Assembly (NCBI RefSeq): GCF_001514145.1
Contig: NZ_KQ948667.1
Span: 186,001 to 250,000, forward strand
DNA length: 64,000 nt
From: Streptomyces canus
Lineage (GTDB): Bacteria > Actinomycetota > Actinomycetes > Streptomycetales > Streptomycetaceae
Direction: 5' to 3'
In this document: piece by piece, positions 32,988 to 42,134 of the stretch
Numbering within the stretch: position 1 is the first letter of the stretch
Layout: each line of letters starts with the position of its first letter
The notes under the pieces: generated by a model
What the model was told of the DNA's origin: nothing
Seen by the model: only the letters and a program-made list of their open reading frames with translations
Databases searched by the model: none
Program-made: the position numbers and the translations under genes

Positions 32988-34946
32988 TCAGTCCTCGCTG
33001 GGCGCTGCCGGCAGCTTGGCCTGGATGAGGTCCATGACCGTCGAGTCCGTCAGCGTGGTCACGTCACCGAGCTGGCGGTTCTCGGCCACGTCCCGCAGCA
33101 GACGGCGCATGATCTTGCCGGAACGGGTCTTGGGCAGCTCGGCCACCGGCAGGACCCGCTTGGGCTTGGCGATCGGGCCGAGGGTGGCGCCGACGTGGTT
33201 GCGCAGGTCGGCGACGAGGTTCTCGTCCTCGGCGTTCGCCGTGCCGCGCAGGATCACGAACGCGACGATGGCCTGGCCGGTCGTCTCGTCCGCGGCACCG
33301 ACGACGGCCGCCTCGGCGACCGACGGATGGGAGACGAGCGCCGACTCGACCTCGGTGGTCGAGATGTTGTGGCCGGAGACCAGCATGACGTCGTCGACAC
33401 GGCCGAGCAGCCAGATGTCGCCGTCGTCGTCCTTCTTCGCGCCGTCACCGGCGAAGTACCTGCCCTCGAAGCGGGACCAGTACGTGTCGAGGAAGCGCTG
33501 GTCGTCGCCCCAGATGGTGCGCAGCATCGACGGCCACGGCTCGGTCAGGACGAGATAGCCGCCTCCGCCGTTCTGGACCTCGTTGGCCTCGTCGTCGACG
33601 ACCGTCGCGGAGATGCCGGGCAGTGGCGTCTGCGCGGATCCGGGCTTGGTCGCGGTCACACCAGGCAGCGGGGAGATCATCATCGCGCCGGTCTCGGTCT
33701 GCCACCAGGTGTCCACGATCGGCGTCCGGTCGGCGCCGATGTGCTTGCGGTACCAGATCCACGCCTCGGGGTTGATCGGCTCACCCACGGACCCCAGCAC
33801 CCGCAGGCTGCTGAGGTCGAACTTCGCGGGGATGTCGTCGCCCCACTTCATGAACGTACGGATGGCCGTGGGCGCCGTGTAGAGAATCGTCACCCCGTAC
33901 TTCTGCACGATCTCCCAGAAGCGGCCCTGGTGCGGGGTGTCCGGGGTGCCCTCGTACATGACCTGGGTGGCGCCGTTGGCGAGCGGGCCGTAGACGATGT
34001 ACGAGTGCCCGGTGACCCAGCCGACGTCGGCCGTGCACCAGTAGACGTCGGTCTCCGGCTTGAGGTCGAAGACGGCGTGGTGGGTGTACGCGGTCTGGGT
34101 GAGGTAGCCGCCGGAGGTGTGCAGGATGCCCTTCGGCTTACCCGTCGTGCCGGACGTGTAGAGGATGAACAGCGGCTGCTCGGCGTTGAAGGGCTCGGGG
34201 GTGTGCTCGGCCGGCTGCCGCTCGACGATCTCGTGCCACCACACGTCACGGCTGTCGTCCCAGGCGACCTCCTGGCCGGTACGGCGTACGACCAGCACGT
34301 GCTCGACGTTGTCGACCTTGCCGACCGCCTCGTCGACGGCGGGCTTGAGCGCGGACGGCTTGCCGCGCCGGTAGCCGCCGTCGGTGGTGATGACCACCTT
34401 GGCGTCGGCGTCCTGGATGCGGGTGGCGAGCGCGTCCGCCGAGAAGCCGCCGAAGACCACGGAGTGCGCGGCGCCGATCCGGGCGCACGCGAGCATCGCG
34501 ACGGCGGTCTCGGGGATCATCGGCATGTAGACGGCGACCCGGTCGCCCTTCCGCACGCCCAGCTCCAGCAGGGCGTTCGCGGCCCTGGAGACCTCGTCCT
34601 TGAGCTCGGCGTAAGTGATCGCGCGGCTGTCGCCGGGCTCGCCCTCGAAGTGGATGGCGACCCGGTCGCCGTTCCCCGCTTCGACATGCCGGTCGACGCA
34701 GTTGTACGCCACATTGAGCTCGCCGTCCTTGAACCACTTGGCGAACGGCGGGTTCGACCAGTCCAGGGTCTCGGTCGGCTCCTTGGCCCAGCTCAGTCGA
34801 CGGGCCTGCTCGGCCCAGAAACCGAGTCGGTCAGCCTTGGCCTGCTCATACGCCTCCGCCGTGACGTTGGCGTTTGCGGCCAGGTCGGCGGGGGGTGCGA
34901 ACCTGCGCTCTTCCTTGAGCAGGTTGGCCAGGCTTTCGTTGCTCAC
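32988..34946 (-). CDS. acs: Acetyl-CoA synthetase
   Basis: 652 residues from GTG 34946, which is the conserved start (SNESLANLLKEERRF) and is preceded by GGAAAGG; the frame opens 14 codons earlier. ANL-superfamily motifs: YTSGTTGKPKGILHTSGG for ATP, TWWQTETG, and the C-terminal RSGKIMRRLLRD whose Lys is the usual acetylation switch. It activates acetate to acetyl-CoA through acetyl-AMP. Upstream, an inverted repeat at 34992-35014 could be a regulatory site. Confidence 0.97.
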   Translation of the reverse strand: MSNESLANLLKEERRFAPPADLAANANVTAEAYEQAKADRLGFWAEQARRLSWAKEPTETLDWSNPPFAKWFKDGELNVAYNCVDRHVEAGNGDRVAIHFEGEPGDSRAITYAELKDEVSRAANALLELGVRKGDRVAVYMPMIPETAVAMLACARIGAAHSVVFGGFSADALATRIQDADAKVVITTDGGYRRGKPSALKPAVDEAVGKVDNVEHVLVVRRTGQEVAWDDSRDVWWHEIVERQPAEHTPEPFNAEQPLFILYTSGTTGKPKGILHTSGGYLTQTAYTHHAVFDLKPETDVYWCTADVGWVTGHSYIVYGPLANGATQVMYEGTPDTPHQGRFWEIVQKYGVTILYTAPTAIRTFMKWGDDIPAKFDLSSLRVLGSVGEPINPEAWIWYRKHIGADRTPIVDTWWQTETGAMMISPLPGVTATKPGSAQTPLPGISATVVDDEANEVQNGGGGYLVLTEPWPSMLRTIWGDDQRFLDTYWSRFEGRYFAGDGAKKDDDGDIWLLGRVDDVMLVSGHNISTTEVESALVSHPSVAEAAVVGAADETTGQAIVAFVILRGTANAEDENLVADLRNHVGATLGPIAKPKRVLPVAELPKTRSGKIMRRLLRDVAENRQLGDVTTLTDSTVMDLIQAKLPAAPSED

Positions 34947-34991
34947 GGCATCTGCCTTTCCCAGGGTGTCCGTTGTGTCCCAGGCCACAGC

Positions 34992-35014
34992 TCATCACCC
35001 CGGGGGCGTGATGA
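34992..35014. promoter_or_regulatory. Inverted repeat in the acs promoter region
   Basis: TCATCAC (34992-34998) and GTGATGA (35008-35014) flank a 9-bp GC core, 46 bp upstream of the acs start. A plausible operator; the binding protein is unknown. Confidence 0.35.
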
Positions 35015-35205
35015 CAAGGGTCGACCTGAAATTGGTTTAGACCTGTTGGGCGTCGAGTCCGGCGGCCCGGGTCATCCGTACCCACGTACGCCGACCAGGC
35101 GGAGTTCAGGGTCTGTAACGCCTTTCACACTCCCGCCGCGGCGGCGCGTCGACTGTCGCGGACCGCACACTGTGGCCTGTCCCGGCGCTCCTGGTGTCCC
35201 TCCGC

Positions 35206-35240
35206 GGGTGTGCGGCCCCTCCACGACGGGCCGCACACCC
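35206..35240 (-). terminator. Terminator of the SulP-carbonic anhydrase gene
   Basis: GGGTGTGCGGCCC (35206-35218) and its exact complement (35228-35240) with a 9-nt loop begin 8 bp after the stop. Confidence 0.85.
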
Positions 35241-35247
35241 CCGAGGC

Positions 35248-37659
35248 TCACGCCGGCAGGTCCGTCGCCGCCTCCACATGGTCGAACAGCCCGTCCCCGT
35301 CCGCCCCGGTGAGCAGATACGCCTGCGCCTCGCCCACGTGGAAGTACATCCCGTGCAGCTCCAGCTCCCCCTCCCGCAGGGCCCGGGCGACCGATTCATG
35401 GGCGCTCAGATGCTCCAACTGCTGCACCACGTTGGTCAGACAGAGCTGCTCGACCGCGTCGGCGGGTGCCCGCCCGGCGAGTCTCGCCCAGGACCGGGTG
35501 CCCTCGGCCATCCGCTCCAGGCTGGGCAGTCCGTGCCGCAGCCACCGCTGCAGCGGGGTCCGGGTGCCGCCGGGCTCGGAGTTGAGCAGCGCCTGCATGG
35601 CCCCGCAACCGGAGTGCCCGCACACCGTGATGGAGCGCACCTTCAGCACATCCACCGCGTACTCGATCGCGGCGGCCACCGAGTCGTCCCCGCTCTCCTT
35701 GCCGGGCAGCGGAACGAGATTGCCCACGTTGCGCACCACGAAGAGGTCGCCCGGACCACTGGAGGTGATCATCGAGGTGACCAGCCGCGAGTCGGCGCAG
35801 GTGAGGAAGAGCTGGTCCGGCTGCTGGCCCTCGCGCGCCAGCCGGGCCAGCTCGCCCCGCACGATCGGCGCGGTGTTGCGCTGGAACGCGCTGATGCCAC
35901 GGGCCAGTTCGTGCCCGCTCGACTCGCGGCCCGCGCCGGGTCCCCGGGCCGCACCGGGCTCGCCGGACGCACCGGGATGTCCGGCGGCCGACGCGGTGTA
36001 CGGGCGCTCACACTGGTGGTTGCGCCAGGGCGTCCAGGGACGGCAGCGGCAGTGGGCGGAATCGGACGGCTCGGCGATGCGCGTGCCCGGTCTGCGCCCG
36101 GTCAGCTCGACGGAGCCGCCCTGGCCGGTGTGCGTCTTCTGCCAGTCCTGCAGCGATTCGTACGCCGCGTGGTCCATGAACGACCCGTCCAGCTCCACGA
36201 CGGCGTCCGCTCCGTGGGGGATGAGATGCAGGGCCCGGCTCAGTCGGGGTACCGCGAGGAACGTCAACTGCCCTCGCACATGGACGTGATGGACTCCATC
36301 CCTCTCATGGTGCGTGATGCGGGTGCGGGTGAGGCGGTGCAGGGCGACTCCGACGGCGACGGCGATGCCCAGCGTCACCCCCTCCAGGACGCCGAACAGG
36401 ACCACGCCGAGAGTGGTGACGGCGTAGACCGGGACCTCTCGGTGTCGGGTCACCGTGCGGATGTGGTGCAGGGACACCATCTGGATGCCGACGGCCATCA
36501 CCAGGGCGGCGAGCGAGGCGAGCGGGATGAACTCCAGGACCGGGACCATCAGCAGTGCGGCGATCACTACGAGAACGCCATGCAGCACGGTGGAGTTCCG
36601 GCTGACGGCACCGGCTTGGACATTGGCCGAACTCCGCACCGCCACGCCGGCGACGGGCAGTCCGCCGAGGGTGCCGGAGACGATGTTGGCGGCGCCCTGC
36701 CCGAGCAGTTCGCGGTTCAGGTCGGAGCGGCCGACGCGGGCGCCGCGACCGGATCCGGGGGTGCCGGAGATCAGGTCGGGACGTCCGGCCACCAGCTTGT
36801 CGACGGCGACCGCGCCGAGCAGCGACTGCACACTGCACACCAGCGTGGTGGTGAGCACGGCGGCGACGAGGCCGAGCAGGGGCCCCTCGGGCAGCCCGGC
36901 CAGGGCGTGGCTGCTCCAGGACGGCAGATCGACCTTGGGCAGGGTCAGCCCGGCGAACGAGGCGGCGGCGGTGGCTCCGGCGACGGCCACGAGCGCGGCC
37001 GGGATCCTGCGCAGGAGTTGTCCTGTCCGGCCGGGGACGCGTGGCCAGAGGAAGAGCAGCGCCAGGGTCAGCACGCTCACCGACACCGCGGCGGGCTGCA
37101 CGCGCGCCAACTGTGCGGGCAGGCCCCGGAGGTTGTCGAGGACGGAGCTCTGCGGGGTGCCGCCGAGGACGATGTGCAGCTGGGCGACGGCGATGGTCAC
37201 GCCGATGCCGGCCAGCATGCCGTGCACGATCGCCGGGCTGACGGCGAGTGCGGTGCGGGCCACGCGCAGGCAGCCGAGGCCGAGTTGGACCACTCCGGCA
37301 AGGACGGTGATGGCGCAGGTGGTACGCCAGCCGTAGCGATGGATCAGGTCTGCCGTGACCACGGTGAGTCCGGCGGCGGGGCCACTGACCTGGAGCGGGG
37401 ATCCGCCGAGCCGGCCGGCGACGATCCCTCCGACGGCGGCGGCCACGAGGCCCGCCTGGAGGGGCGCGCCGGTGGCGAGGGCGATGCCCAGGGACAGGGG
37501 CAGGGCGATCAGGAAGACCGCGATCGAGGCCGACACGTCGGCGCCCGCGATGCGGAAGCGGCGGGGCGGGGTCGGCGGGGGGCTGTGAGGTGGGTGGACG
37601 CACCTCGTCGGGTTCGAGTCGCTCGGGTCGGTGGCGCGGGTGGGAACACAGGCTGACAT
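35248..37659 (-). CDS. SulP anion transporter fused to beta-carbonic anhydrase
   Basis: 803 residues from ATG 37659 (GGAGGAG ribosome site). Residues ~35-425 form the SulP membrane domain (GSPLQVSGPAAGLTV, then AAVLTTTLVCSVQSLLGAVAVDKL), followed by a STAS-like segment to ~520. After a Gly/Pro linker a complete beta-class carbonic anhydrase begins at ~575, with zinc ligands Cys ~621, His ~682 and Cys ~685 and the Asp-Arg dyad in CADSR and HSGCGAM. The pairing implies bicarbonate uptake with on-site hydration. Transport direction and ion are inferred. Confidence 0.9.
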   Translation of the reverse strand: MSACVPTRATDPSDSNPTRCVHPPHSPPPTPPRRFRIAGADVSASIAVFLIALPLSLGIALATGAPLQAGLVAAAVGGIVAGRLGGSPLQVSGPAAGLTVVTADLIHRYGWRTTCAITVLAGVVQLGLGCLRVARTALAVSPAIVHGMLAGIGVTIAVAQLHIVLGGTPQSSVLDNLRGLPAQLARVQPAAVSVSVLTLALLFLWPRVPGRTGQLLRRIPAALVAVAGATAAASFAGLTLPKVDLPSWSSHALAGLPEGPLLGLVAAVLTTTLVCSVQSLLGAVAVDKLVAGRPDLISGTPGSGRGARVGRSDLNRELLGQGAANIVSGTLGGLPVAGVAVRSSANVQAGAVSRNSTVLHGVLVVIAALLMVPVLEFIPLASLAALVMAVGIQMVSLHHIRTVTRHREVPVYAVTTLGVVLFGVLEGVTLGIAVAVGVALHRLTRTRITHHERDGVHHVHVRGQLTFLAVPRLSRALHLIPHGADAVVELDGSFMDHAAYESLQDWQKTHTGQGGSVELTGRRPGTRIAEPSDSAHCRCRPWTPWRNHQCERPYTASAAGHPGASGEPGAARGPGAGRESSGHELARGISAFQRNTAPIVRGELARLAREGQQPDQLFLTCADSRLVTSMITSSGPGDLFVVRNVGNLVPLPGKESGDDSVAAAIEYAVDVLKVRSITVCGHSGCGAMQALLNSEPGGTRTPLQRWLRHGLPSLERMAEGTRSWARLAGRAPADAVEQLCLTNVVQQLEHLSAHESVARALREGELELHGMYFHVGEAQAYLLTGADGDGLFDHVEAATDLPA

Positions 37660-37956
37660 TTTCCCGTCTCCTCCGGGGCAGCGCGGTCGCGGAACAGGTG
37701 GTCCCCCGTCGATGGCGGGGGTCGGGTCGCGGCCGTGGGTCACGGCGTGCAGCGGCGGGATGATTCAACGCTTTGTAAATGGATCGTAATGCAGAGTAAA
37801 GGACAGGCATAGACATTACGGGCAAATGGGTTAACAACTCACCTAGATGGGTGAAGTGGCAATTTCATCGGCTTGTCGTACTAATTCCTTCTCGAGCCCA
37901 TGCGACCTTGGCGGCGCTGTCGTTGGCCCCGAGAGAAGGAAGAAGGTGGGCGGAAC
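37660..37956. promoter_or_regulatory. AT-richer divergent promoter region
   Basis: 297 bp between the SulP gene and the lipoprotein gene with an unusually AT-rich centre (37770-37880, for example TTTGTAAATGG, TAATGCAGAGTAAAGG) and a small inverted repeat CACC-TAGAT-GGGTG near 37842. It probably holds two divergent promoters. No gene is visible. Confidence 0.5.
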
Positions 37957-39231
37957 ATGGCCGCCACCCACAGGATTGCCGCGGGAGCCGTGGTCGCCGC
38001 GGTCTGCGCCGCCTCGCTCGCCGGTTGCGGGACCGGCACCGAACTCGAGGGAGGAGCCGCCGGCCCGCAGAAGGCGAAGCCCGGACAGGCTCCGCCCAAG
38101 CGGGTGTTCCGCCTGATCGGCGACGGCTCCACCGCGTACACCGGAGCGCAGCCTCACCTGCCCAGAGCCGAACGCCTCAAGCCCGGCGAGAAGCCCCCGC
38201 AGTTCGTGGTGTTCTCCTGGGACGGCGCCGGCGAGGACAGCCAGAAGCTGTTCTCCCACTTCCGTGCGGTCGCCAGGGCGAACCACGCGACGATGACGTA
38301 CTTCCTGAGCGGCGTGTACATGCTGCCGGAGGACAAGCGCGACGAGTACAAGCCGCCGCAGCACTCCCCGGGCCGCTCCGACATCGGCTTCAACGACGAG
38401 CAGGGCATCGCCGACACCGTCAAGCAGCTGCGCCTCGCGTGGCTGGAGGGCAACGAGATCGGTACCCACTTCAACGGCCACTTCTGCGGCAGCGGCGGCG
38501 GGGTCGGCCAGTGGTCGGTCGCGGAGTGGAAGGACGAGATCGCCCAGGCGAAGAAGTTCGTGAAGTCCTGGAAGACCAACACCGGGATGACGAAGGCCTC
38601 CCCGCTGCCCTTCGACTACGACAAGGAGCTCGTCGGCGCCCGCACCCCTTGCCTGGAGGGCCAGAGGAACTTCATGAAGGCCGCCCGCGAGCTGGGCTTC
38701 CGCTATGACACCAGCGGTGTCAACGACCAGGTCTGGCCGAAGAAGAAGCAGGGTCTGTGGGACCTGTCGATGCAGCTCGTGCCCTTCCCGGGGCACTCCT
38801 ACGAGCAGCTCACGATGGATTACAACTTCATGGTCAACCAGTCCGGCACCGCGACCCAGGGCAATCCGCGCAAGTACGAGTTCTGGGGCGACCAGATGCG
38901 CGACGGCCTGCTCAAGGGCTTCCACCGGGCCTACGACGGCAACCGCGCGCCTCTGATCATCGGCAACCACTTCGAGTCCTGGAACGGCGGTACCTACATG
39001 CGCGCCGTCAAGGAGACCGTCGAGCAGGTGTGCAACAAGCCCGACGTGCGCTGTGTCTCCTTCCGGCAGCTGGCCGACTGGCTGGACGCCCAGGACCCGA
39101 AGATCCTGGAGAAGCTGGGCACCCTGGGCGTCGGCGAGGCACCGAAGCAGGGCTGGCCGGCCTTCCTGTCGGGCCGACCGGCCCCGGCACCGAAGGGCGT
39201 GCCGGGGGCGCCGGCTGCCAAGCGGCAGTAG
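37957..39231 (+). CDS. Lipoprotein with polysaccharide-deacetylase-like domain
   Basis: 424 residues from ATG 37957 (GAAGGAAGAAGG upstream). Signal peptide with lipobox LAGC; mature Cys ~24. The body has the deacetylase-like order: FVVFSWDGAGEDSQ (DGA in place of TFDDG), ATMTYFLSGVYML, GNEIGTHFNGHFCG for the metal-binding His, and RTPCLEGQRNFMKAARELGFRYDTSG. A Pro/Ala-rich C-terminus ends the protein. The changed first motif means activity is uncertain. Surface-located, possibly acting on cell-wall glycan. Confidence 0.8.
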   Translation: MAATHRIAAGAVVAAVCAASLAGCGTGTELEGGAAGPQKAKPGQAPPKRVFRLIGDGSTAYTGAQPHLPRAERLKPGEKPPQFVVFSWDGAGEDSQKLFSHFRAVARANHATMTYFLSGVYMLPEDKRDEYKPPQHSPGRSDIGFNDEQGIADTVKQLRLAWLEGNEIGTHFNGHFCGSGGGVGQWSVAEWKDEIAQAKKFVKSWKTNTGMTKASPLPFDYDKELVGARTPCLEGQRNFMKAARELGFRYDTSGVNDQVWPKKKQGLWDLSMQLVPFPGHSYEQLTMDYNFMVNQSGTATQGNPRKYEFWGDQMRDGLLKGFHRAYDGNRAPLIIGNHFESWNGGTYMRAVKETVEQVCNKPDVRCVSFRQLADWLDAQDPKILEKLGTLGVGEAPKQGWPAFLSGRPAPAPKGVPGAPAAKRQ

Positions 39232-39271
39232 GCGTCGGCCGGTTGCCGTCACTTCGGACGGTGCCGCCGCC

Positions 39272-39868
39272 TCAGGCGGTGCGGCAGCTTCGGACCGTCG
39301 TGTCCGCCACCGCACTCTCGCCGAGCACGAATGAGGGGTCGATCTGCGCGGCCAGGTCGGCCCCCGTGCGCTCATTGCCCCAGGACTGGGCGTTCTTCAG
39401 GTGGAAGAGCGCCATCTGCCGGGTGTAGCGCACCCAGGAGCGCGAACCGGGGTGGCCGGCCCTGCTCCAGGGCACGCACCCAGTCGGAGTGCCCGACCGT
39501 CACCAGCAGGTCGTCCCGAACTTCGGCGCGGAGGAAGTCGAAATCGTCTCGGCCCTGCACCTTGTTGCCGACGACCTTCAGGACGACCCCGAAGTCGCGG
39601 GCGTATTCCTTGTACTGGCGATAGACGGAGACTCCCATCCGGGTCGGTTCGGCGACGAGGAACGTGATGTCGAAGCGGGTGAACATGCCGGAGGGCGAGG
39701 GGGTTCAGGCACAGCTCCACCGCTCCCGTCCTGGAGTGGCAGCAGGCGCCCCCCCAGGTCGGCGTCCGTGAAGGTCTTGATCATCTCCGCGGCCGAGGCG
39801 ATCCGCGGGTTCCGGCCGCGCAGGTACTCCTTGATCGACGGCAGCCGCTCACCCAGGGCGATCACCAT
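39272..39868 (-). pseudogene. Decayed CooC/ParA-type ATPase
   Basis: Three fragments in different frames resemble one ~330-residue ATP-binding protein known from other Streptomyces. They are LGERLPSIKEYLRGRNPRIASAAEMIKT (39780-39868), TRFDITFLVAEPTRMGVSVYRQYKEYARDFGVVLKVVGNKVQG with DDLLVTVGHSDWVRALEQG (39450-39686), and RYTRQMALFHLKNAQSWGNERTGADLAAQIDPSFVLGE (39290-39430). The N-terminus with Walker A is missing. At least two frameshifts and an internal deletion (IKT joined to FTDADLG) are visible. It cannot encode an active ATPase. Confidence 0.85.
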
Positions 39869-39969
39869 GTTCGCGAAGAGTAGTCATCAGGTAGCTGCAT
39901 GTGACACGCATGCGTGAAGAAGACCACTCCATCGAGGGGTATGCGGCTGGGTTGCGTAGGGTCGTACTC

Positions 39970-40794
39970 ATGAGTACGACAGGCGCGAACGCCGATCCGC
40001 TCGCGGCCCTTGGCTCGCTGCCCGGTGTGGCCGAGTCCGTGGAGTCCGTGCGCAAGTCCGTGGACCGGGTCTACGGACACCGTGTCATGCGGCGCCGCAG
40101 CAATGAGATCACCTCCGAGGCGGCCCTGCGCGGCGCCCGCGGCTCGGCCGCGCTGTCCGGTGCGGACTGGGCCCTCGAAGAGGTACGCCGACGCTCCGAC
40201 TTCGGCGTCGACGGCGAGTCGCGGATCATGGGTGCGGCGCTGCGGCTGACCGCCGAGGCCGGCCAACTGCTGTCCATCTGGCGGCAGTCGCCCTTGCGGG
40301 TGCTGGCCCGGCTGCACCTGGTCGCCGCGGCGACCGACGAGGACGAGATCGGGCGTCCCCGTCAGGCCGGCGAGTCCGTCGACGAGCCGCTCATCGAGCT
40401 TCCCCTGCCGGGCGCGGCCGAGGTCTCCGGCCGGCTGGAGGGCCTGTCCGAGCTGATCATCGCGGGCAGCTCTGCCCCCGCCCTGGTGTCGGCCGCCGTC
40501 GTGCAGGGCGAGCTCCTCGCCCTCAGGCCCTTCGTGTCCCGCAACGGCCTGGTCGCGCGCGCGGCCGCGCGGATCGTCCTGGTCGGCAGCGGTCTCGACC
40601 CCAAGTCGGTCTGCCCGGCGGAGGTCGGTCACGCCGAACTGGGCCGTGCGGCCTATCTGGCGGCGCTCGACGGATACGTCTCCGGCACCCCCGAGGGCAT
40701 GGCCGCCTGGATCGCCCACTGCGGCAGTGCGATCGAACTGGGCGCGCGCGAGTCGACGGCGGTGTGCGAGGCCCTCCAGCGTGGGGCGGCGTAA
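39970..40794 (+). CDS. Fic-like ('oxidoreductase') conserved protein
   Basis: 274 residues from ATG 39970 (an upstream ATG at 39910 gives a non-conserved extension). A Fic/DOC-type helical region includes ELLALRPFVSRNGLVARAAAR, where the canonical HPFxxGNGR motif is degraded: His replaced by Arg, Gly by Ser-Arg. AMP-transferase activity is therefore doubtful. Conserved in actinobacteria at the same place between the HAD phosphatase and acs regions (Rv3662c counterpart, from memory). Function unknown. Confidence 0.75.
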   Translation: MSTTGANADPLAALGSLPGVAESVESVRKSVDRVYGHRVMRRRSNEITSEAALRGARGSAALSGADWALEEVRRRSDFGVDGESRIMGAALRLTAEAGQLLSIWRQSPLRVLARLHLVAAATDEDEIGRPRQAGESVDEPLIELPLPGAAEVSGRLEGLSELIIAGSSAPALVSAAVVQGELLALRPFVSRNGLVARAAARIVLVGSGLDPKSVCPAEVGHAELGRAAYLAALDGYVSGTPEGMAAWIAHCGSAIELGARESTAVCEALQRGAA

Positions 40795-40813
40795 AGCCCC
40801 CTGGAACAGAGTT

Positions 40814-40841
40814 GCGGCGGTACGAGGACTCGTACCGCCGC
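40814..40841 (-). terminator. Terminator hairpin (ncRNA 3' end and Fic-like gene end)
   Basis: A 13-bp perfect stem, GCGGCGGTACGAG with its complement and a 2-nt gap, lies 20 bp after the Fic-like stop. It can serve the plus-strand gene and the minus-strand RNA. Confidence 0.85.
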
Positions 40842-41079
40842 TGGCATGTTCACCGGGTTACCAAGCGTCCTCGATGTATTGCCCATCAGGTCGGGAACTT
40901 TGCCCGTCACCTGGTGCGGCTGGCCCGTAATCGACGGGTCGACGTCGCGTGGGTGCTCGGTGTCCATGCTCGGTCCGTGGGGCCAAATGCGTTTCTAAGG
41001 TGATCCTCTCGGATGTCCTTGGTCTCGCGGGCCGTTAACCCCTTTGTACTCCTGGACCGGAGCAAGCGGAACCCCTGGC
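40814..41079 (-). ncRNA. Candidate 6S-like / Ms1-type small RNA
   Basis: A ~266-nt minus-strand transcript is predicted from a promoter at 41086-41115 to the hairpin at 40814-40841. It has no good coding frame. Position is the main argument: downstream of, and in the same direction as, the HAD phosphatase, next to the Fic-like gene, as for MTS2823/Ms1 of mycobacteria. A 6S-like scr3559 RNA has been reported in S. coelicolor near SCO3559, which I take to be this locus. Ms1 binds RNA polymerase core. Ends are estimates. Confidence 0.65.
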
Positions 41080-41085
41080 CGCCGT

Positions 41086-41115
41086 TCTTTACTTTTGTCC
41101 GTAAATAGGGGTCAA
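41086..41115 (-). promoter_or_regulatory. Candidate promoter of the small RNA
   Basis: On the minus strand TTGACC (41115-41110) is followed after 18 bp by TAAAGA (41091-41086), a housekeeping-type promoter that starts 16 bp after the stop of the HAD gene. Confidence 0.5.
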
Positions 41116-41130
41116 GTAGGTGGAATCACC

Positions 41131-41964
41131 TCAGGCCACCGTCGCCCGTCGCCGATTGGCGTACCAGACGAGGCCTGCCGTCGCTGCCGCCGCTCCTATC
41201 GCGGCGACCGCGACGAGCGCCGGGCGGTGCGGTCCGGCGAACCCGGGCAGGCGTTGCTTGAGCCGGACCGGCCGGTGGAAATCGAGAATCGGCCACCCGC
41301 GCGCGAGAGCCTCGCGGCGCAGTGTCCGGTCCGGATTGACGGCGTGCGCATGACCCACGGCCTCGAGCATCGGCAGGTCGGTCGCCGAGTCGCTGTAGGC
41401 GTAGCAGCGCTCCAGGTCGTATCCCTCGGACTCTGCCAGCTCCTTGATCGCCTCGGCCTTGGTCGGGCCGTACGCGTAGTACTCCACCTCGCCGGTGAAG
41501 CAGCCGTCCTCGCCCACGACCATGCGGGTCGCCACCACCCGGTCGGCGCCCAGGAGTTCGCCGATCGGCTCGACGACCTCGGCGCCGGACGTGGAGACGA
41601 TGACGACGTCGCGGCCGGCTGTGTGGTGCTCCTCGATCAGGGAGGCGGCCTCGTCGTAGATGATCGGGTCGATCAGGTCGTGGAGCGTCTCGGCCACGAT
41701 CTCCTTGACGTGCTGGACATTCCAGCCGCGCACGAGCGCGGAGAGGTACTCGCGGGTGCGTTCCATCTGGTCGTGGTCCATACCACCGACGAGGAAGACG
41801 AACTGGGCATATGCGGTCCGCAACGCGGCCCTGCGGTTGATCAGTCCGCCTTGGTAGAACGACTTGCTGAACGTGAGTGTGCTCGACTTCGCAATGACCG
41901 TCTTGTCCAGGTCAAAGAAGGCTGCTGTGCGAGGCAAGGAGTGGTTTTCCACGACCCCGAGCAT
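41131..41964 (-). CDS. HAD-IB family phosphatase (SerB-like), membrane-tailed
   Basis: 277 residues. HAD motif I FFDLDKTVIAKSS, motif II VVIVSTSGAE, motif III/IV around GPTKAEAIKEL and YAYSDSATDLPML. A C-terminal transmembrane helix (ALVAVAAIGAAAATAGLVWYA) with a basic end anchors it, catalytic domain probably cytoplasmic. The PSP-like IB subgroup includes lipid-phosphate and sugar phosphatases; substrate not predictable. Counterpart of Rv3661 by synteny. The small RNA gene follows it and the Tad operon lies divergently 620 bp away. Confidence 0.88.
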   Translation of the reverse strand: MLGVVENHSLPRTAAFFDLDKTVIAKSSTLTFSKSFYQGGLINRRAALRTAYAQFVFLVGGMDHDQMERTREYLSALVRGWNVQHVKEIVAETLHDLIDPIIYDEAASLIEEHHTAGRDVVIVSTSGAEVVEPIGELLGADRVVATRMVVGEDGCFTGEVEYYAYGPTKAEAIKELAESEGYDLERCYAYSDSATDLPMLEAVGHAHAVNPDRTLRREALARGWPILDFHRPVRLKQRLPGFAGPHRPALVAVAAIGAAAATAGLVWYANRRRATVA

Positions 41965-42099
41965 AGGTGCAGCCCATTCGGCGTAAGGTGAGGCGCGTGG
42001 GTTTGCCTGAGAGGGCTCTCGGGTACACCATGGAAGTCACGGATCGTTCGCGACCGTGCTAACCCGGTCCGGCTCCTCCCCCCCCGAGTCGGCCGTGGA

Positions 42100-42134
42100 G
42101 ACGACCCCCACTCTCCCCCCCGGTGGGGGTCGTC
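42100..42134 (+). terminator. Strong hairpin within the HAD-Tad spacer
   Basis: GACGACCCCCAC (42100-42111) pairs perfectly with 42123-42134. It lies 135 bp from the HAD start with no intact gene before it on the plus strand, so it may end a short plus-strand transcript. The remainder of the ~620-bp spacer (41965-42583) shows no gene. Confidence 0.6.
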
